A stretch of 64,000 nt of DNA, taken from positions 115,546,042 to 115,610,041 of the forward strand of contig CM060704.1 of NCBI GenBank assembly GCA_030686995.1, read 5' to 3'. The position numbers were made by a program, and so were the translations under genes. A model generated the notes under the pieces. That model was not told the origin of the DNA. It saw only the letters and a list, made by a program, of their open reading frames with translations, and made no database searches. Positions 11,079-22,950 of the stretch are shown in pieces. The stretch's first letter is position 1; each line of letters opens with the position of its first letter. Origin of the DNA: Artemisia argyi. Taxonomy: Eukaryota; Streptophyta; Magnoliopsida; Asterales; Asteraceae.

Positions 11079-13002
11079 TTTCATTGTTGCCAACTTTCAC
11101 TATTTGACCGTTTCAGCCCCTCAACATTGAACAACTTGTCACCTACCTAAGAAACTTTTATAAACTTTGTAATTTATATTAATGTATACACTTTCAACCC
11201 ATCAACTTGGGACCATTCGTCATTTTCTTAAAAACTTTTATAATTTTGAAATTATATAAAAACTTTGCAACTTCAACCCCTCGAAGTTGAACACTTTGAC
11301 ACTTTTTATCCAAACCCTTTACATGTTAATAAACTTGTATTGTGTTACTACTTCATCATTGAAAATATATATATACATATAGATTTTCACACCTAGAAAT
11401 CAACCAAATTTAATAAATATTAATAAATACAATTAGACTTGTGTTTACTCTTTGACGATACTTGAGCTATATTCAAACCAACCTTCGAGCAAACGCTTAT
11501 GTGAATATATTGTATATATTCCCATACTTATTCCAAGAGCCAATACTTACAAACATTTTCACAACTACATTTTACGTACATTATCAAGAAATCAAAATAA
11601 CTTATGAAACTTCCACATAAGCTACAATAACCCAAATATTTGAAAACACTTGTTTTTGAACTTTAAGCATTTCAAAAACACAAACACTTGTAAACTTTAC
11701 AATATGTAATCTAATGCAAGACTTAGACTAAAAACCATACCATACTTATCTAGGTTGCGTGTTGGAGCCGTGCACACTTAGTATTCGATTATTCACCCGA
11801 CGATCGTCTAAGGTGAGTTCATGGCCCCTACTTTTACTTATTTTATAACTGTTTTAGGGGAGAATACATGCTCGTTTTTAACTAAACTCAATGTTTGTTT
11901 ATACTTGAACTCATTACTTACTCTTACTTGAAACATGACTCATTTACTTATTGTATACTGATTTCCTTATTAACGACACAAGTGTTTAAATCATATATGT
12001 GAGTTTACAGCCCCACTATTTTACTTTACCTTGCTTTGCAAAACTTGGGGTGAGAAACATGCAAAACACTTTTACGGACCACACTGAAACTTATGCTTTA
12101 TTTAAACTATTACGCGGATTAGCCTAAGCCCTTGAATCCCACTATGCCCAAACTCATGAACCGTCAATTCCTGCTGGGAAGCGCGAATGTTATAAATAGA
12201 TCTATTGGTGGTGACTCCCCCGTTCGGTTTGACCGGATAGGCAAACGCGAGCGTATAACATGTCGAATTACAAGTGTATCGGGATAAACACTTGTCGGGC
12301 CTTTATATTTAACATGCTTCTAGAGCATGCACACTGTCGTAGCTTCGGTTGCATGAACTTAGTGCTAGCGTAATAGACTTTTACTTTTATGTGACATTAT
12401 ATTCGTTGTAATGATCACATACTTTGCATATGGTCCAACTTTATGCTTAACATTTATGGTCTACTTTACTGATGTTTTTCATGACGCTGTGAGTAAAGCA
12501 GTAGTCACTAAAACTGAACTTGATTTGTATGTGAACGGTTATTCACACTCGAAAACCTTGTGGTCCACATTACTACATTTACTTGAAAGTAAACTATATT
12601 TCATGACATTGTGAGCGACACAATATTCACAAAACTTTTATCGAACTCACATTTCTTTTATACTAAATTGCTTTTATGCAAACCTATGAACTCACCAACC
12701 TCGTGTTGACACTTTTAGCATGTATTTTCAGGTTTAAAGCGATAGCTTACTGTTGGAGGCATTGGCAGGGCATCGCATGGTCATAGATAACTCTGATGTA
12801 TTTGGGACTGTTTTATTTCTTTTATGGGCCTATGTTTCCACATTGTTTTCGAAATGTTGTAAAACATAATGCTTTTGATATGAAATTTCTTCTAAACGGT
12901 TGAGGTCAAAACCGTTCTTTGTACTTTGTGTTGTGATACCATTTTAGTAGCACCCAAACATGTATGCTTCCGCTGGACCTGACTTTTGGGGGTGTTACAG
13001 AT

Positions 13003-13014
13003 TGGTATCAGAGC
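13003..13014 (+). other. Primer-binding site of Tk-B
   Basis: TGGTATCAGAGC, the standard plant LTR-retrotransposon PBS complementary to the 3' end of initiator tRNA-Met, three bases after the LTR end. It is intact, consistent with the recent movement of this copy. Confidence 0.93.
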
Positions 13015-13388
13015 ATTGGTTATAGAGAACTAGGCATTTTAAAACCTAGACTATAACTACTTTTACGAAAACTTAACTCTATGACCGCCACCTGCCTGCC
13101 AAGTTGATGCCTCATTTGTGATTTTAGTTGCTATTATATTTGATGAGACGTACTCTTTGTTATTGGATGAGTATATCCATTTATTTTCACTATATATACT
13201 ATAAGTATGTTCGACATACTTATGCTTACGTATTGTACTTGGCGTAGCGTTACCACTTTTATCTACGCAATCTCATCGTCCATTCTCGAGTGTGGACACT
13301 TGTCGTAGTCTTTCAAAACAACTTTTGAATGTTAAGAGACATATTACTAGTGTAACTGAACCGAGTATTTCAAAATTCATTGAACCTC

Positions 13389-13454
13389 GGTTGAATATAG
13401 ACTGATCACCTATATTCAACCAGGGACAGTGGGACATAGCCTGATCACCTATGT
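13389..13454 (+). other. Twin hairpins in the Tk-B leader (candidate dimerisation/packaging signal)
   Basis: Hairpin 1: GGTTGAATATAG (13389-13400), loop ACTGATCAC (13401-13409), CTATATTCAACC (13410-13421), a perfect 12-bp stem. Hairpin 2: ACATAG (13434-13439), loop CCTGATCAC (13440-13448), CTATGT (13449-13454). The two loops are almost the same and both contain the self-complementary TGATCA. The linker CAGGGACAGTGG is conserved in Tk-C, where the stems have partly different sequence but still pair (37582-37650). Confidence 0.7.
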
Positions 13455-14759
13455 TTGACTCAGAGGTGAACTTTGCGATACTGGGAGCAGTTATAATAGA
13501 ATTATGTCTGGTTGATTTTGATTTTGAGAATGGTTAAGTTTGGTGTGTCTATACGAGCATCGAATATCACGAAAGTTTGCACTTACACACGACACACTGC
13601 CATCACAACACCTCACAAACCGTAATACTCCTGGCATTGCTATACGTCCCCGTTTATATGGAACTCCTGTTTATCGTCATCCATCGTAGTTCGTATCAGG
13701 TCGGGTTAGACCCAATTGGCACCATTTGAATTCGAGTATTTGACGTGACCCCTTGAGATCGTAATAAGCCCTTTCGAGCTTACTAAAACGGTTGGATTTT
13801 ATTTTGGCCATGTTCGAAATTGATTTTGGCTACGTTTGAATTCGGATTGGTGATTTGTGAATTTTGGACCTCATTGCGGACTTGGATTTGTTTATTTAGC
13901 CTTGGTTTGTTTGTGATCCTGTTACAGTCACCCCTACCTCAACCTTATGCTTAACCAATGATGTTCAATCGAGGTTGTACTTTCCGCCTCTACCTTATGT
14001 TGCTAGTAACAATCAACATCCTCCTTCAAAGTCATACTCTGAACCTGCTAAACTCTCCAGTCAGAAGAGAAATTTGGGCAAATTTTATGCCCAACAGAAA
14101 CTTTAAGACCTTAAGGAGTAACTTGAACCGCGTTCCTTGGGACAGACACCAAATCCTTCACTCGTCTCTCGGGAATACCAGTAATCCTTGCTACCCTCTT
14201 ATAAGATACTAAACTATGTCGCTAATACCATATAAGCTGCTTTCAATTATTCTACAGTCCATTTTGCGGTCACCCTGCAAATGTTTTACTGTTACTTCAT
14301 GAAATCAAAATTTCGATCTTACTACTATTTGGTAAACGACATTGTTTTTATTGTTCTATAAACTGTTTTGGAAATCATTTTGCTAGTAATTTTATAAACC
14401 TGTTTGTTGTCCTACTACGACATTATGAAACAAACTACAGTTTTGCTATTATCATATAAATAATAAACTAATTTCTCGTCGTTTGATGAACTGTTTACTC
14501 ATTTTGAAGTGTTAAAAGTTTCAAGTCAAACTTCATCAAATTTTTGCATAACAAGGAGTGATTAGGTGATAATTTTTGGTAAAACATCTTATCTACACCA
14601 TGTTTAAAGACAGTTATTACTGAAATTACGAGTATTTTGAAGTCGCACCAGTTTACCTAACTGCAAATTTTCAGCAAAGAATTTTGTATCACTCTCTAAC
14701 AGACAAAGTGGAGCCTTTACCACCTGGTAAGACTCAAATCGGTGGTGAGTACCAACCAC

Positions 14760-14850
14760 TATCCCTATCGACAAGTTCGTAGGAACTCGTAAAAAGGTCC
14801 TGAATTCACATGGGGAAATGTGAAGGTGAATTCTCGTGCGTATATACTCA
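14760..14850 (+). pseudogene. Remnant of the pol C-terminus in Tk-B
   Basis: On the plus strand, with one frame change and a stop, the words IPI, VRRNS and KGPEFTWG can be read (about 14761-14813). These match the conserved tail of chromovirus-type pol just before its end (family pattern VRWNS..GPEFTWERE). After it come the sequence GCGAGGACGCGATTCC and the PPT, the usual ending of Tekay/Del pol. Everything upstream in pol is gone. This remnant is my main evidence that Tk-B derives from a chromovirus-type Ty3 element. Confidence 0.7.
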
Positions 14851-14920
14851 TCTCTTTTCGACCATAATGGATAACTAGAATTGAATCGCGAGGACGCGAT
14901 TCCGTTTATGGAGGTGAGAC

Positions 14921-17900
14921 TGTAACAACCCGTAATTCTCCACGTCAACATTTAATTCCAAACCCAAATTTATTACTTTAAAATTTTACAAGAACACTTT
15001 TTACGCAAAACTTTTTAGTTAAATCGCGTAACCAAGAAACACCTTATGGTACACTACGACTTCGGACCAAATTTTGGTCTACATATTTTAGTATATTGGT
15101 ACTACTGCGACGCTCATTTAACTACTAGAGCACATTTGATTTTATTATAATGAAAAGTTAATAATTATTATTACACTTAATTATCGAGCATGCTTTAGCT
15201 CACTTGACTAAATCTTGGGAAGTTATCCCACACACTAAAACTAATTATTATTATCAGAAAATGTGAGATATTAATTTTCTGACCATTTATGAGTTTTCAA
15301 ACTCAACAACGAGAGGGTATCTCGCTTTACCTGAAACACGAGCTCGTGCACGAACCGACCCATAGAAAGTATGGTTAGTCTAATAAACACCTATTAAAAT
15401 CAAAATTAATGTTTTTATAATTCTTGTATAAAAACACACTTAGAAACATATTTTACATGTTAACTATTTTCAACGTGTAATTAAAATATTCCGAATCACG
15501 TTTAAACTTAAACGTGATATGTAAAAATAAAATGGAAGTTCACGTTTTTACTTCCCACTCCTTTCTATCCTTCTTGTGCCGCATCTTATGCAACCAAACT
15601 CAAGAACTCTCGATATATATATACCTTACATATATACATTTTATGCTTTTAGACTCAATGCATACCGAACACAATATGAGTTAAACCTATGGAAATTTGT
15701 TGAACCTCATTTGATCACTCTAGTAATTTCTTGGTGTCATGTATCACCTTGAATGACACAAAGATACCACACTTGACAAATTTCACAAATATCGAACGAT
15801 TAAAATTTATACAATGATACATTTGGACTTGTAAACGTTCCAACATAATCTAAACTTGAATTAACAAGTTACAACTTCATTTGAACAAGTCTTAAAATCT
15901 CTAGCATCGAGGTCCCATGTTGAACGACTCTCACACTCACTCAACTCCAATATCGTTCGGGTTCGCAACATATAGTACTCGATACGTGTAAAAATTTAAA
16001 ACAAATATACACTTTTACAACAAAAATAAATAAATAAAATAAATGTATAACATTGGTATGAGATATTTGACTAATCTTCTCCTCTCATTTACTCAAGTGA
16101 AAACAGATATATAGAATCACCTCCCATACATGTCGGTTCACACTCCACCTCAAACCATTTTTCTTTTCTTGGTTTCTTTCATAAACCACTAGGTACCCAC
16201 TGTTTTGGTAAATTTTATATTACCACAAGGACATCAACCCATGCTTGCTTCCCCCTTTTCTTGGCTTGTGTCGTTCAAACCATTCACCAAAACCACACTC
16301 TTAGTTTTGTGGTTAAATTTCCATTCTCTTGCTTTTTCTTTATATAACTGAGCTTCATTCATGTCTCAAACACTCACACTTCACTCTTTAACACACATTC
16401 AACTGGTACAACTCAAAAAGAAGCAAAGGCAACCAACAATGAATTTTTGGAAGCAAGAGGAGGTCGTGTGTTTATTTTGGAAAGCATACTGGTTTTAGCT
16501 TTGAAAGCTAGTCGAGCTCATGGTCCTTGCTCACTCATTCATACACTCCTCTCATTCATGTAAGCAAACTTGAAACTTCTCTTGTTTGATTACACCATGT
16601 AACGTTAAACATATATAGTCGCCAAACTGGTTTCATTCAAAATAAAATATATATCTCGTACACATTTAAAACAACTTGAAACATGGGTGATCTTGATTAT
16701 TATGAAAACTAGTCGAGCTTTTAAAGTGTTATTATGCTTATGTGGTAACTTTCGATCGTAAAACATGGCCTTTCGAACGTGTAATAAACAAGCATTTTGT
16801 GCCCATTCAGGTCTTAAAAGGGACTTTTAAAGATTTCGAAGTTTTTGAAACCATTTCAAATGGGTACTAATGACTTGCAAATGATTTTATGACCCATATA
16901 AACGTTTGGCTCACTTTGGAATAAACACTCGACACAAAAATTTAGCTATATATGCTATCGTAACCCAAGCGACTTTAGTTTATTTCCTATATAAACTCTC
17001 ATCGGTTCTCTATATCAAACCACAAAACGACATCGGGCCGTAAGGCCCAAGGCGAACTCGACTTGGTCTCGTTTTGATGTTGAGTCGCGAAAACCCCAAG
17101 ATAAGCCGAGATTATCTTGGTGCTTATTTGGGTCTCAAGTACTAAATATCAACTGCTTATATGGAGCTTTCAAAACAGCTTTAGAAATGAAGAAGAACAT
17201 AAAATATATATAAGCACCATGCACGATTAAAAACTGTGATGTTTATAACAAAATTTAAACAGTTAAGTACGCTTAAATATAATTAAATTGTGAAATACAC
17301 CAAGAATGGCCTATTGGAACAGCCGGGAGGGACGTTGTTGTTTATACTAAAGGTCTCGAGTTCGAATACGGGAAAGGCAGTTTGCTACTTTTTTTTTTTT
17401 TTTTTCATTGTTGCCAACTTTCACTATTTGACCGTTTCAGCCCCTCAACATTGAACAACTTGTCACCTACCTAAGAAACTTTTATAAACTTTGTAATTTA
17501 TATTAATGTATACACTTTCAACCCATCAACTTTGGACCATTCGTCATTTTCTTAAAAACTTTTATAATTTTGAAATTATATAAAAACTTTGCAACTTCAA
17601 CCCCTCGAAGTTGAACACTTTGACACTTTTTATCCAAACCCTTTACATGTTAATAAACTTGTATTGTGTTACTACTTCATCATTGAAAATATATATATAC
17701 ATATAGATTTTCACACCTAGAAATCAACCAAATTTAATAAATATTAATAAATACAATTAGACTTGTGTTTACTCTTTGACGATACTTGAGCTATATTCAA
17801 ACCAACCTTCGAGCAAACGCTTATGTGAATATATTGTATATATTCCCATACTTATTCCAAGAGCCAATACTTACAAACATTTTCACAACTACATTTTACG

Positions 17901-19323
17901 TACATTATCAAGAAATCAAAATAACTTATGAAACTTCCACATAAGCTACAATAACCCAAATATTTGAAAACACTTGTTTTTGAACTTTAAGCATTTCAAA
18001 AACACAAACACTTGTAAACTTTACAATATGTAATCTAATGCAAGACTTAGACTAAAAACCATACCATACTTATCTAGGTTGCGTGTTGGAGCCGTGCACA
18101 CTTAGTATTCGATTATTCACCCGACGATCGTCTAAGGTGAGTTCATGGCCCCTACTTTTACTTATTTTATAACTGTTTTAGGGGAGAATACATGCTCGTT
18201 TTTAACTAAACTCAATGTTTGTTTATACTTGAACTCATTACTTACTCTTACTTGAAACATGACTCATTTACTTATTGTATACTGATTTCCTTATTAACGA
18301 CACAAGTGTTTAAATCATATATGTGAGTTTACAGCCCCACTATTTTACTTTACCTTGCTTTGCAAAACTTGGGGTGAGAAACATGCAAAACACTTTTACG
18401 GACCACACTGAAACTTATGCTTTATTTAAACTATTACGCGGATTAGCCTAAGCCCTTGAATCCCACTATGCCCAAACTCATGAACCGTCAATTCCTGCTG
18501 GGAAGCGCGAATGTTATAAATAGATCTATTGGTGGTGACTCCCCCGTTCGGTTTGACCGGATAGGCAAACGCGAGCGTATAACATGTCGAATTACAAGTG
18601 TATCGGGATAAACACTTGTCGGGCCTTTATATTTAACATGCTTCTAGAGCATGCACACTGTCGTAGCTTCGGTTGCATGAACTTAGTGCTAGCGTAATAG
18701 ACTTTTACTTTTATGTGACATTATATTCGTTGTAATGATCACATACTTTGCATATGGTCCAACTTTATGCTTAACATTTATGGTCTACTTTACTGATGTT
18801 TTTCATGACGCTGTGAGTAAAGCAGTAGTCACTAAAACTGAACTTGATTTGTATGTGAACGGTTATTCACACTCGAAAACCTTGTGGTCCACATTACTAC
18901 ATTTACTTGAAAGTAAACTATATTTCATGACATTGTGAGCGACACAATATTCACAAAACTTTTATCGAACTCACATTTCTTTTATACTAAATTGCTTTTA
19001 TGCAAACCTATGAACTCACCAACCTCGTGTTGACACTTTTAGCATGTATTTTCAGGTTTAAAGCGATAGCTTACTGTTGGAGGCATTGGCAGGGCATCGC
19101 ATGGTCATAGATAACTCTGATGTATTTGGGACTGTTTTATTTCTTTTATGGGCCTATGTTTCCACATTGTTTTCGAAATGTTGTAAAACATAATGCTTTT
19201 GATATGAAATTTCTTCTAAACGGTTGAGGTCAAAACCGTTCTTTGTACTTTGTGTTGTGATACCATTTTAGTAGCACCCAAACATGTATGCTTCCGCTGG
19301 ACCTGACTTTTGGGGGTGTTACA
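14921..19323 (+). repeat. 3' LTR of Tk-B (4403 bp)
   Basis: Same length as the 5' LTR with a constant offset of 6324, so no net indel. Only two base differences were noticed by eye. Ends GGGGGTGTTACA at 19323, followed by TSD taata. Confidence 0.97.
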
Positions 19324-19328
19324 TAATA

Positions 19329-20238
19329 AAATCCTAGAAAGCAAATAAAGATATAATGCTTGTGGAATGAATATTTTCAGATTTCCTGGAGTTTATAAAA
19401 CTAAAGATTTAACAAAAACTTTACGATTCCAGTAGAAAAACAAAACTTGCAAAATTTTTCAGAATTTTACACTATGTCGCCGTCAGGTTACAATCCTGAC
19501 GCCGTCAGAAGTGACCTGCAGAAATCTCATGTTTAGTTTCCGGAAATTTTCTGGAAAATCTTTCGCCTTAATTCCTGGAAATCCTGCAAATTACTCATTA
19601 TGACTCGATATAAGCATTTAACTCAAACAAATACTAAATGCATATTCGTTTAATATTGTTGTGATTCATGTTCAATCTCGTTCTTAGAAACAAATTTAGA
19701 TTTCCCTTACTGTTGGGATCACTCCTAACAGTTAAATGTGACAACATTGTCGGGATTACATTAGTTATCCCATTTAGCCAAAACACAAGGACTTGTTATG
19801 TAATATTGCCATAGTATGTTTGTGTTAGGCTATATAAGCCCTCCTAGACTTCACTAGGAGGGTGAGACTTTGTGTATTTTACTTTCATTTTCATTAGTAG
19901 TAAAACACTAGTTTCCCTTCTCTCTATACTTTCTCTCACTACAATGGCTAACCTTTACTTTCATCTTCCACGACCTCCCGAATCACAATAATCAATCTAA
20001 ACCACGATCCTACACTTACACTTATCTTTTACAAAATATCTTTATATGTAATTAAGACGAAGTTAAAAACAAAATAAAGCATTTTCACAATTTACCTTGA
20101 AACATGAGTCACAAACAATAAAAATAAAACATGCATACAGAAACAAATAAAATCAAACAAACAAATAAAGCTTGGGTTGCCTCCCAAGAAGCGCTTTTCT
20201 TTATTTACGAGTCTTGTAGCTAGACTCAAAGTCGTGCT
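19329..20238 (-). other. Athila-1 region between the gag-protease ORF and the Tk-B insertion
   Basis: Non-coding on both strands apart from the solo LTR 19711-20014. Landmarks on the minus strand: the word GCGCTTCTTGGGAGGCAACC (20174-20193) just after the ORF, and two TGACG-type inverted words at 19479-19507 (perfect TGACGCCGTCA at 19497-19507), the internal counterpart of the LTR array. The same order is seen in Athila-2 at 49706-50131. Confidence 0.7.
19711..20014 (+). mobile_element. Copia-like solo LTR (304 bp) in Athila-1
   Basis: Begins TGTTGGGATC, ends CGATCCTACA, and is flanked by a perfect 5-bp TSD cttac (19706-19710, 20015-20019). The uninterrupted site is seen in Athila-2 near 49890. 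It contains a TATA box (TATATAAG, about 19830) followed by a pyrimidine-rich start region, so it reads on the plus strand. No internal sequence is present. Assignment to Ty1/copia rests on the TGTTGGGA start and the small size. Confidence 0.8.
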
Positions 20239-22798
20239 CTATCCTATATGAGTGAGTTCCTCATCGAGGACATCTTTAGGGTCGAACTTAGCGTGTAGTT
20301 TCCTATCGGTTCTCTTAGTTTGGTATGACTTTTCAAACTTCTCTCCATTCGGATCATATAGAAACATCTTCATATGCCATGATCCGTCACCTTCCTTAGG
20401 TGGCTTGTCCCAATTCCATTTACATTTATCACCTTCCTTTTTCCATTTGTTCATCCCTAAGTTGATAGGCATCACTCCTAGGAATTCAATCCTTTTCCTA
20501 AAGACTAAGGGATCCTCAAAGGGGTTTAATTCGTCATCCTTAGCTATGAGTTGATCCACCGAATGTGTTCGGTTTATGAACTCCTCATCTAAATAAAATG
20601 GGAGTTGAGGTCCTATGAAGTCTCCATTGATCCAAGGTCCATATCTAGATGGTCTTCTATTCATGTCTACCCAATGAGGTGTTGGTTCATTCTCATTATC
20701 GTAGCTATGCTTCTTAACATCATAGACCGACCAAGTCTCACCTTCTCCTACCGCTATCTTAGAATCCTTATAATCAATCATGGCACTAGCGGTCGCTAAA
20801 AATCATCTTCCTACTAGCGATGGGCATGTAGTGTCACTAACCATATCAAGGACATGAAAATCCGCTAAGATAGTTAATCATCCTACGTGAACTACTATAT
20901 CTTTAATCATTCCTACCGGGTGGGGAATACTTCCATCCGCTAAACCAATTATCACTTCCATATCTTCTAACTTCCCTAGCTTAAGTGTGGTGTAAAGGGA
21001 TAAAGGAATCAAGTTGAGACTTGATCCTAGATCGGCTAGTGTGTCGAAAGCTTCGGAGTTCCCTATCTTACAAGGTAAAACAAATATACCTGGATCATCA
21101 AGTTTCTTAGGTAGCTTGTTTTGAACAAAAGTGGTCCCATTTTTACCCAACTTATGTCTTTCTTCATATTTTTCTAAGAGGGCATTGTAGTAGGGGGCAT
21201 TGGCTAAGACATCAATGACGGGGTGATCAAGGTAAAGTTCCTTAAATTCATCGCCAAGGTCTTGTGTAGGAGGTGTTTCAACTATGCTATTAACCGGTTT
21301 AATGTTGGATGTTTTATTCAATTGGTCCTTTTGAAGAATTTGGGTTTGCTTGAAACACGTACTTATGGCATTGACCGAATAGTATTGTGGACAAGAATTA
21401 TGAGACGAAACCGATGATATGGCGCTAACGTTTAGCTTCGGGTTCTTGACCATGTTGCTAGGGAGTGCTCCCATTTCTCGGTCATTGAGAACTTTCAACA
21501 ATGTGTCAATCTTATTTGTCATCTCACTTTGTTTTTGTTTGAAATCGGCTTCAAACTTTGCTAAACGAGCTTCTTGAGATGCCATAAATTTGAACATCAA
21601 TCCTTCAAAGTTATTGGTACCACCATAGTTGTTGGAAGGATTTTTGTTGAAAGTATGGTTTGAGAATGAACCGTTTGATTGAAAACGATTAGGTGGATTG
21701 GAAGAAATGTTTTGAGGTGTGTTTTTGTTTTGTTTCCACCTAACGTTTGGGTGATTTTTCTAAGAGGTATTGTACGAATCACTGTAAGGGTTTGTCTCGG
21801 GTTTGGAAGTGTACCACTTGTCTCCTGCTCCATCGGTACGCGAGGATGTGTAGTCCGCAAAAGCTTGTTCGGGGAGTTCCATGCAATCACGAGTGTCATG
21901 GGGACCATTACATAATTCACATGAAGAAGTGATTTTGTTCACTTGGATTGAAGGTTTAGGAGCTTCGTAAGACTTCATGAGAAACTTGACTTGGTCTTCA
22001 AGTTCCATGATCCTACGGTCGGGAGTGCTTGAATTGTTCGAAGGCAAAGATATTGCCTCGACCGTTTTGTTCAAATCACGGGGGTCATTCCAACTTTCGT
22101 TGTCATAGAGAGCAAGATCTTCTATGAGTTACCATGATTCTTCCGCACTTTGATCCCGTAGCTTGCCACTGGCCACTTGGTCAATGGTTTACCTTGTGGA
22201 GAGATTGATATGGTCATAGAAGATTTGGACTTGGAGCCAAAGATCTATGCCATAATGAGGGACTTTTTGGAGTAAGTCCTTGAATCGAGTCCATGCTTCG
22301 TAAAGAGTTTCACCTTGACGTTGTTGGACCATCAAGATGTAATTCCTTAACTTGGTGGTTCTCCCCGGTGGGAAAAGTTGAGCAAGGAAACGAGATGTGA
22401 GATCATCCCAAGATGTGATGGATCCCGCGGGTAAACGCTCAAGCCATTGACTAACTTGGTCACATAGAGAGAATTGGAAGAGACACAATCGGGTCGTCTC
22501 TCGAGTTTCAACATCATGGTCTATGGAATCTACGATTTTGAGGAAATCCTTGAGATGTTGATTATGATCTTTGGAATGAAGTCTATGGAATGCACATCCG
22601 CTTTGCACCAACCGGATGGTTTCGGATCGCAAGGGAGACATATTCGCTCCTTGGGTGAGCTCAATGGTGTTTCGATAGCCTTGGTGGCTAGGACGGGAGT
22701 ATTCTCCTAAAGTACGGGGTCTAGGAGGTTGGTTTGGTTGTGGTGGGTTGATGGGATGAAAGATATTAACACCTTCAATGATGTCGGATGGTAACGGT
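20239..22798 (-). pseudogene. Athila-1 gag-protease ORF with an added C-terminal domain
   Basis: One minus-strand frame runs from about 22798 to 20239, broken by at least five in-frame stops (near 22190, 22130, 21760, 20878 and 20800). The N-terminal part is an Athila-type Gag: a proline-rich start, the first Met in MSPLRSETIRLVQ (22641), and the capsid-like pattern WLERLPAGSITSWDDL...FLAQLFPPGRT. A zinc knuckle CELCNGPHDTRDC lies near 21900. The retroviral-type aspartic protease follows (DPGIFVLPC..., active-site word LADLGSS near 21030). After the protease tail (MIDYKDSKIAVGEGE, 20781) come about 165 residues I do not recognise, rich in W, K and D, ending at a TAG (20239). RT, RNase H and integrase should follow but are absent. 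Confidence 0.85.
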
Positions 22799-22950
22799 TA
22801 CGAACAAAGGAACAAAGAAAAAGACAGACTAAAGGGAACCTATAAAGATAAAAATAAAAATTTCACTAAAAAGGAACCTAGCAAGTAGACCTAATAAAAA
22901 GAAATTTCAACCTAAGTAATAACTATTCCCCGGCAGCGGCGCCAAAAACT
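22799..22950 (-). other. Athila-1 5' leader with primer-binding site
   Basis: On the minus strand the LTR end ATCA (22951) is followed by AGTTTT and then TGGCGCCGCTGCCGGG (22929-22944). This is the PBS type found across Athila/Tat elements, usually assigned to tRNA-Asp. About 130 bp of AT-rich leader then reach the open gag frame. Confidence 0.85.

Larger units (their letters stand above)
8597..12999 (+). repeat. 5' LTR of Tk-B (4403 bp)
   Basis: TGTAACAACCCGTAATTC to GGGGGTGTTACA. Landmarks: TATA box TATATAA at 10017-10023, a tRNA-like SINE insertion at 10981-11078, the palindrome AATAGATCTATTGG at 12195-12208, the word GCATGAACTTAGTG at 12351-12364 and a U5 hairpin AACGGTT...AACCGTT at 12895-12916. 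A 67-codon ORF (12411-12614) is repeated unchanged in the other LTR only because the LTRs are nearly identical; I do not regard it as a gene. Confidence 0.97.
13000..14920 (+). other. Internal region of Tk-B
   Basis: Holds the PBS TGGTATCAGAGC (13003-13014), a leader with two hairpins (13389-13454), a middle of about 1.1 kb with no coding sense on either strand, a pol remnant (14760-14850) and a PPT-like ATGGAGGTGAGAC ending at 14920. The ORFs of 84 codons at 13958 (plus) and 115 codons at 14604-14951 (minus) carry no domain; the second runs into the LTR antisense to the pol remnant. Gag is not recognisable. Confidence 0.85.
8597..19323 (+). mobile_element. Tk-B: very young non-autonomous Tekay/Del-like Ty3 element with 4.4-kb LTRs
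   Basis: Perfect 5-bp TSD taata (8592-8596 and 19324-19328). LTRs 8597-12999 and 14921-19323 are both exactly 4403 bp and I found only two differing bases (10548 A / 16872 G; 11209 G / 17533 T). The internal part, 13000-14920, is only 1.9 kb: intact PBS, leader with twin hairpins, about 1 kb without coding sense, the broken last codons of a chromovirus-type pol, and the PPT. It cannot encode its own enzymes, yet moved recently, so a helper must be or have been active. It interrupts the tail of Athila-1. Confidence 0.95.

Noticed and set aside
12411..12614. 67-codon ORF present unchanged at 18735-18938
   Set aside because: The identity only reflects the almost identical Tk-B LTRs; no domain or coding bias is seen.
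14604..14951. 115-codon minus-strand ORF at the end of the Tk-B internal region
   Set aside because: Antisense to the recognisable pol remnant and runs into the LTR.
21597..21932. Several 60-107-codon ORFs on both strands over the Athila-1 gag
   Set aside because: Out-of-frame shadows; the true frame has the zinc knuckle and joins protease in phase.
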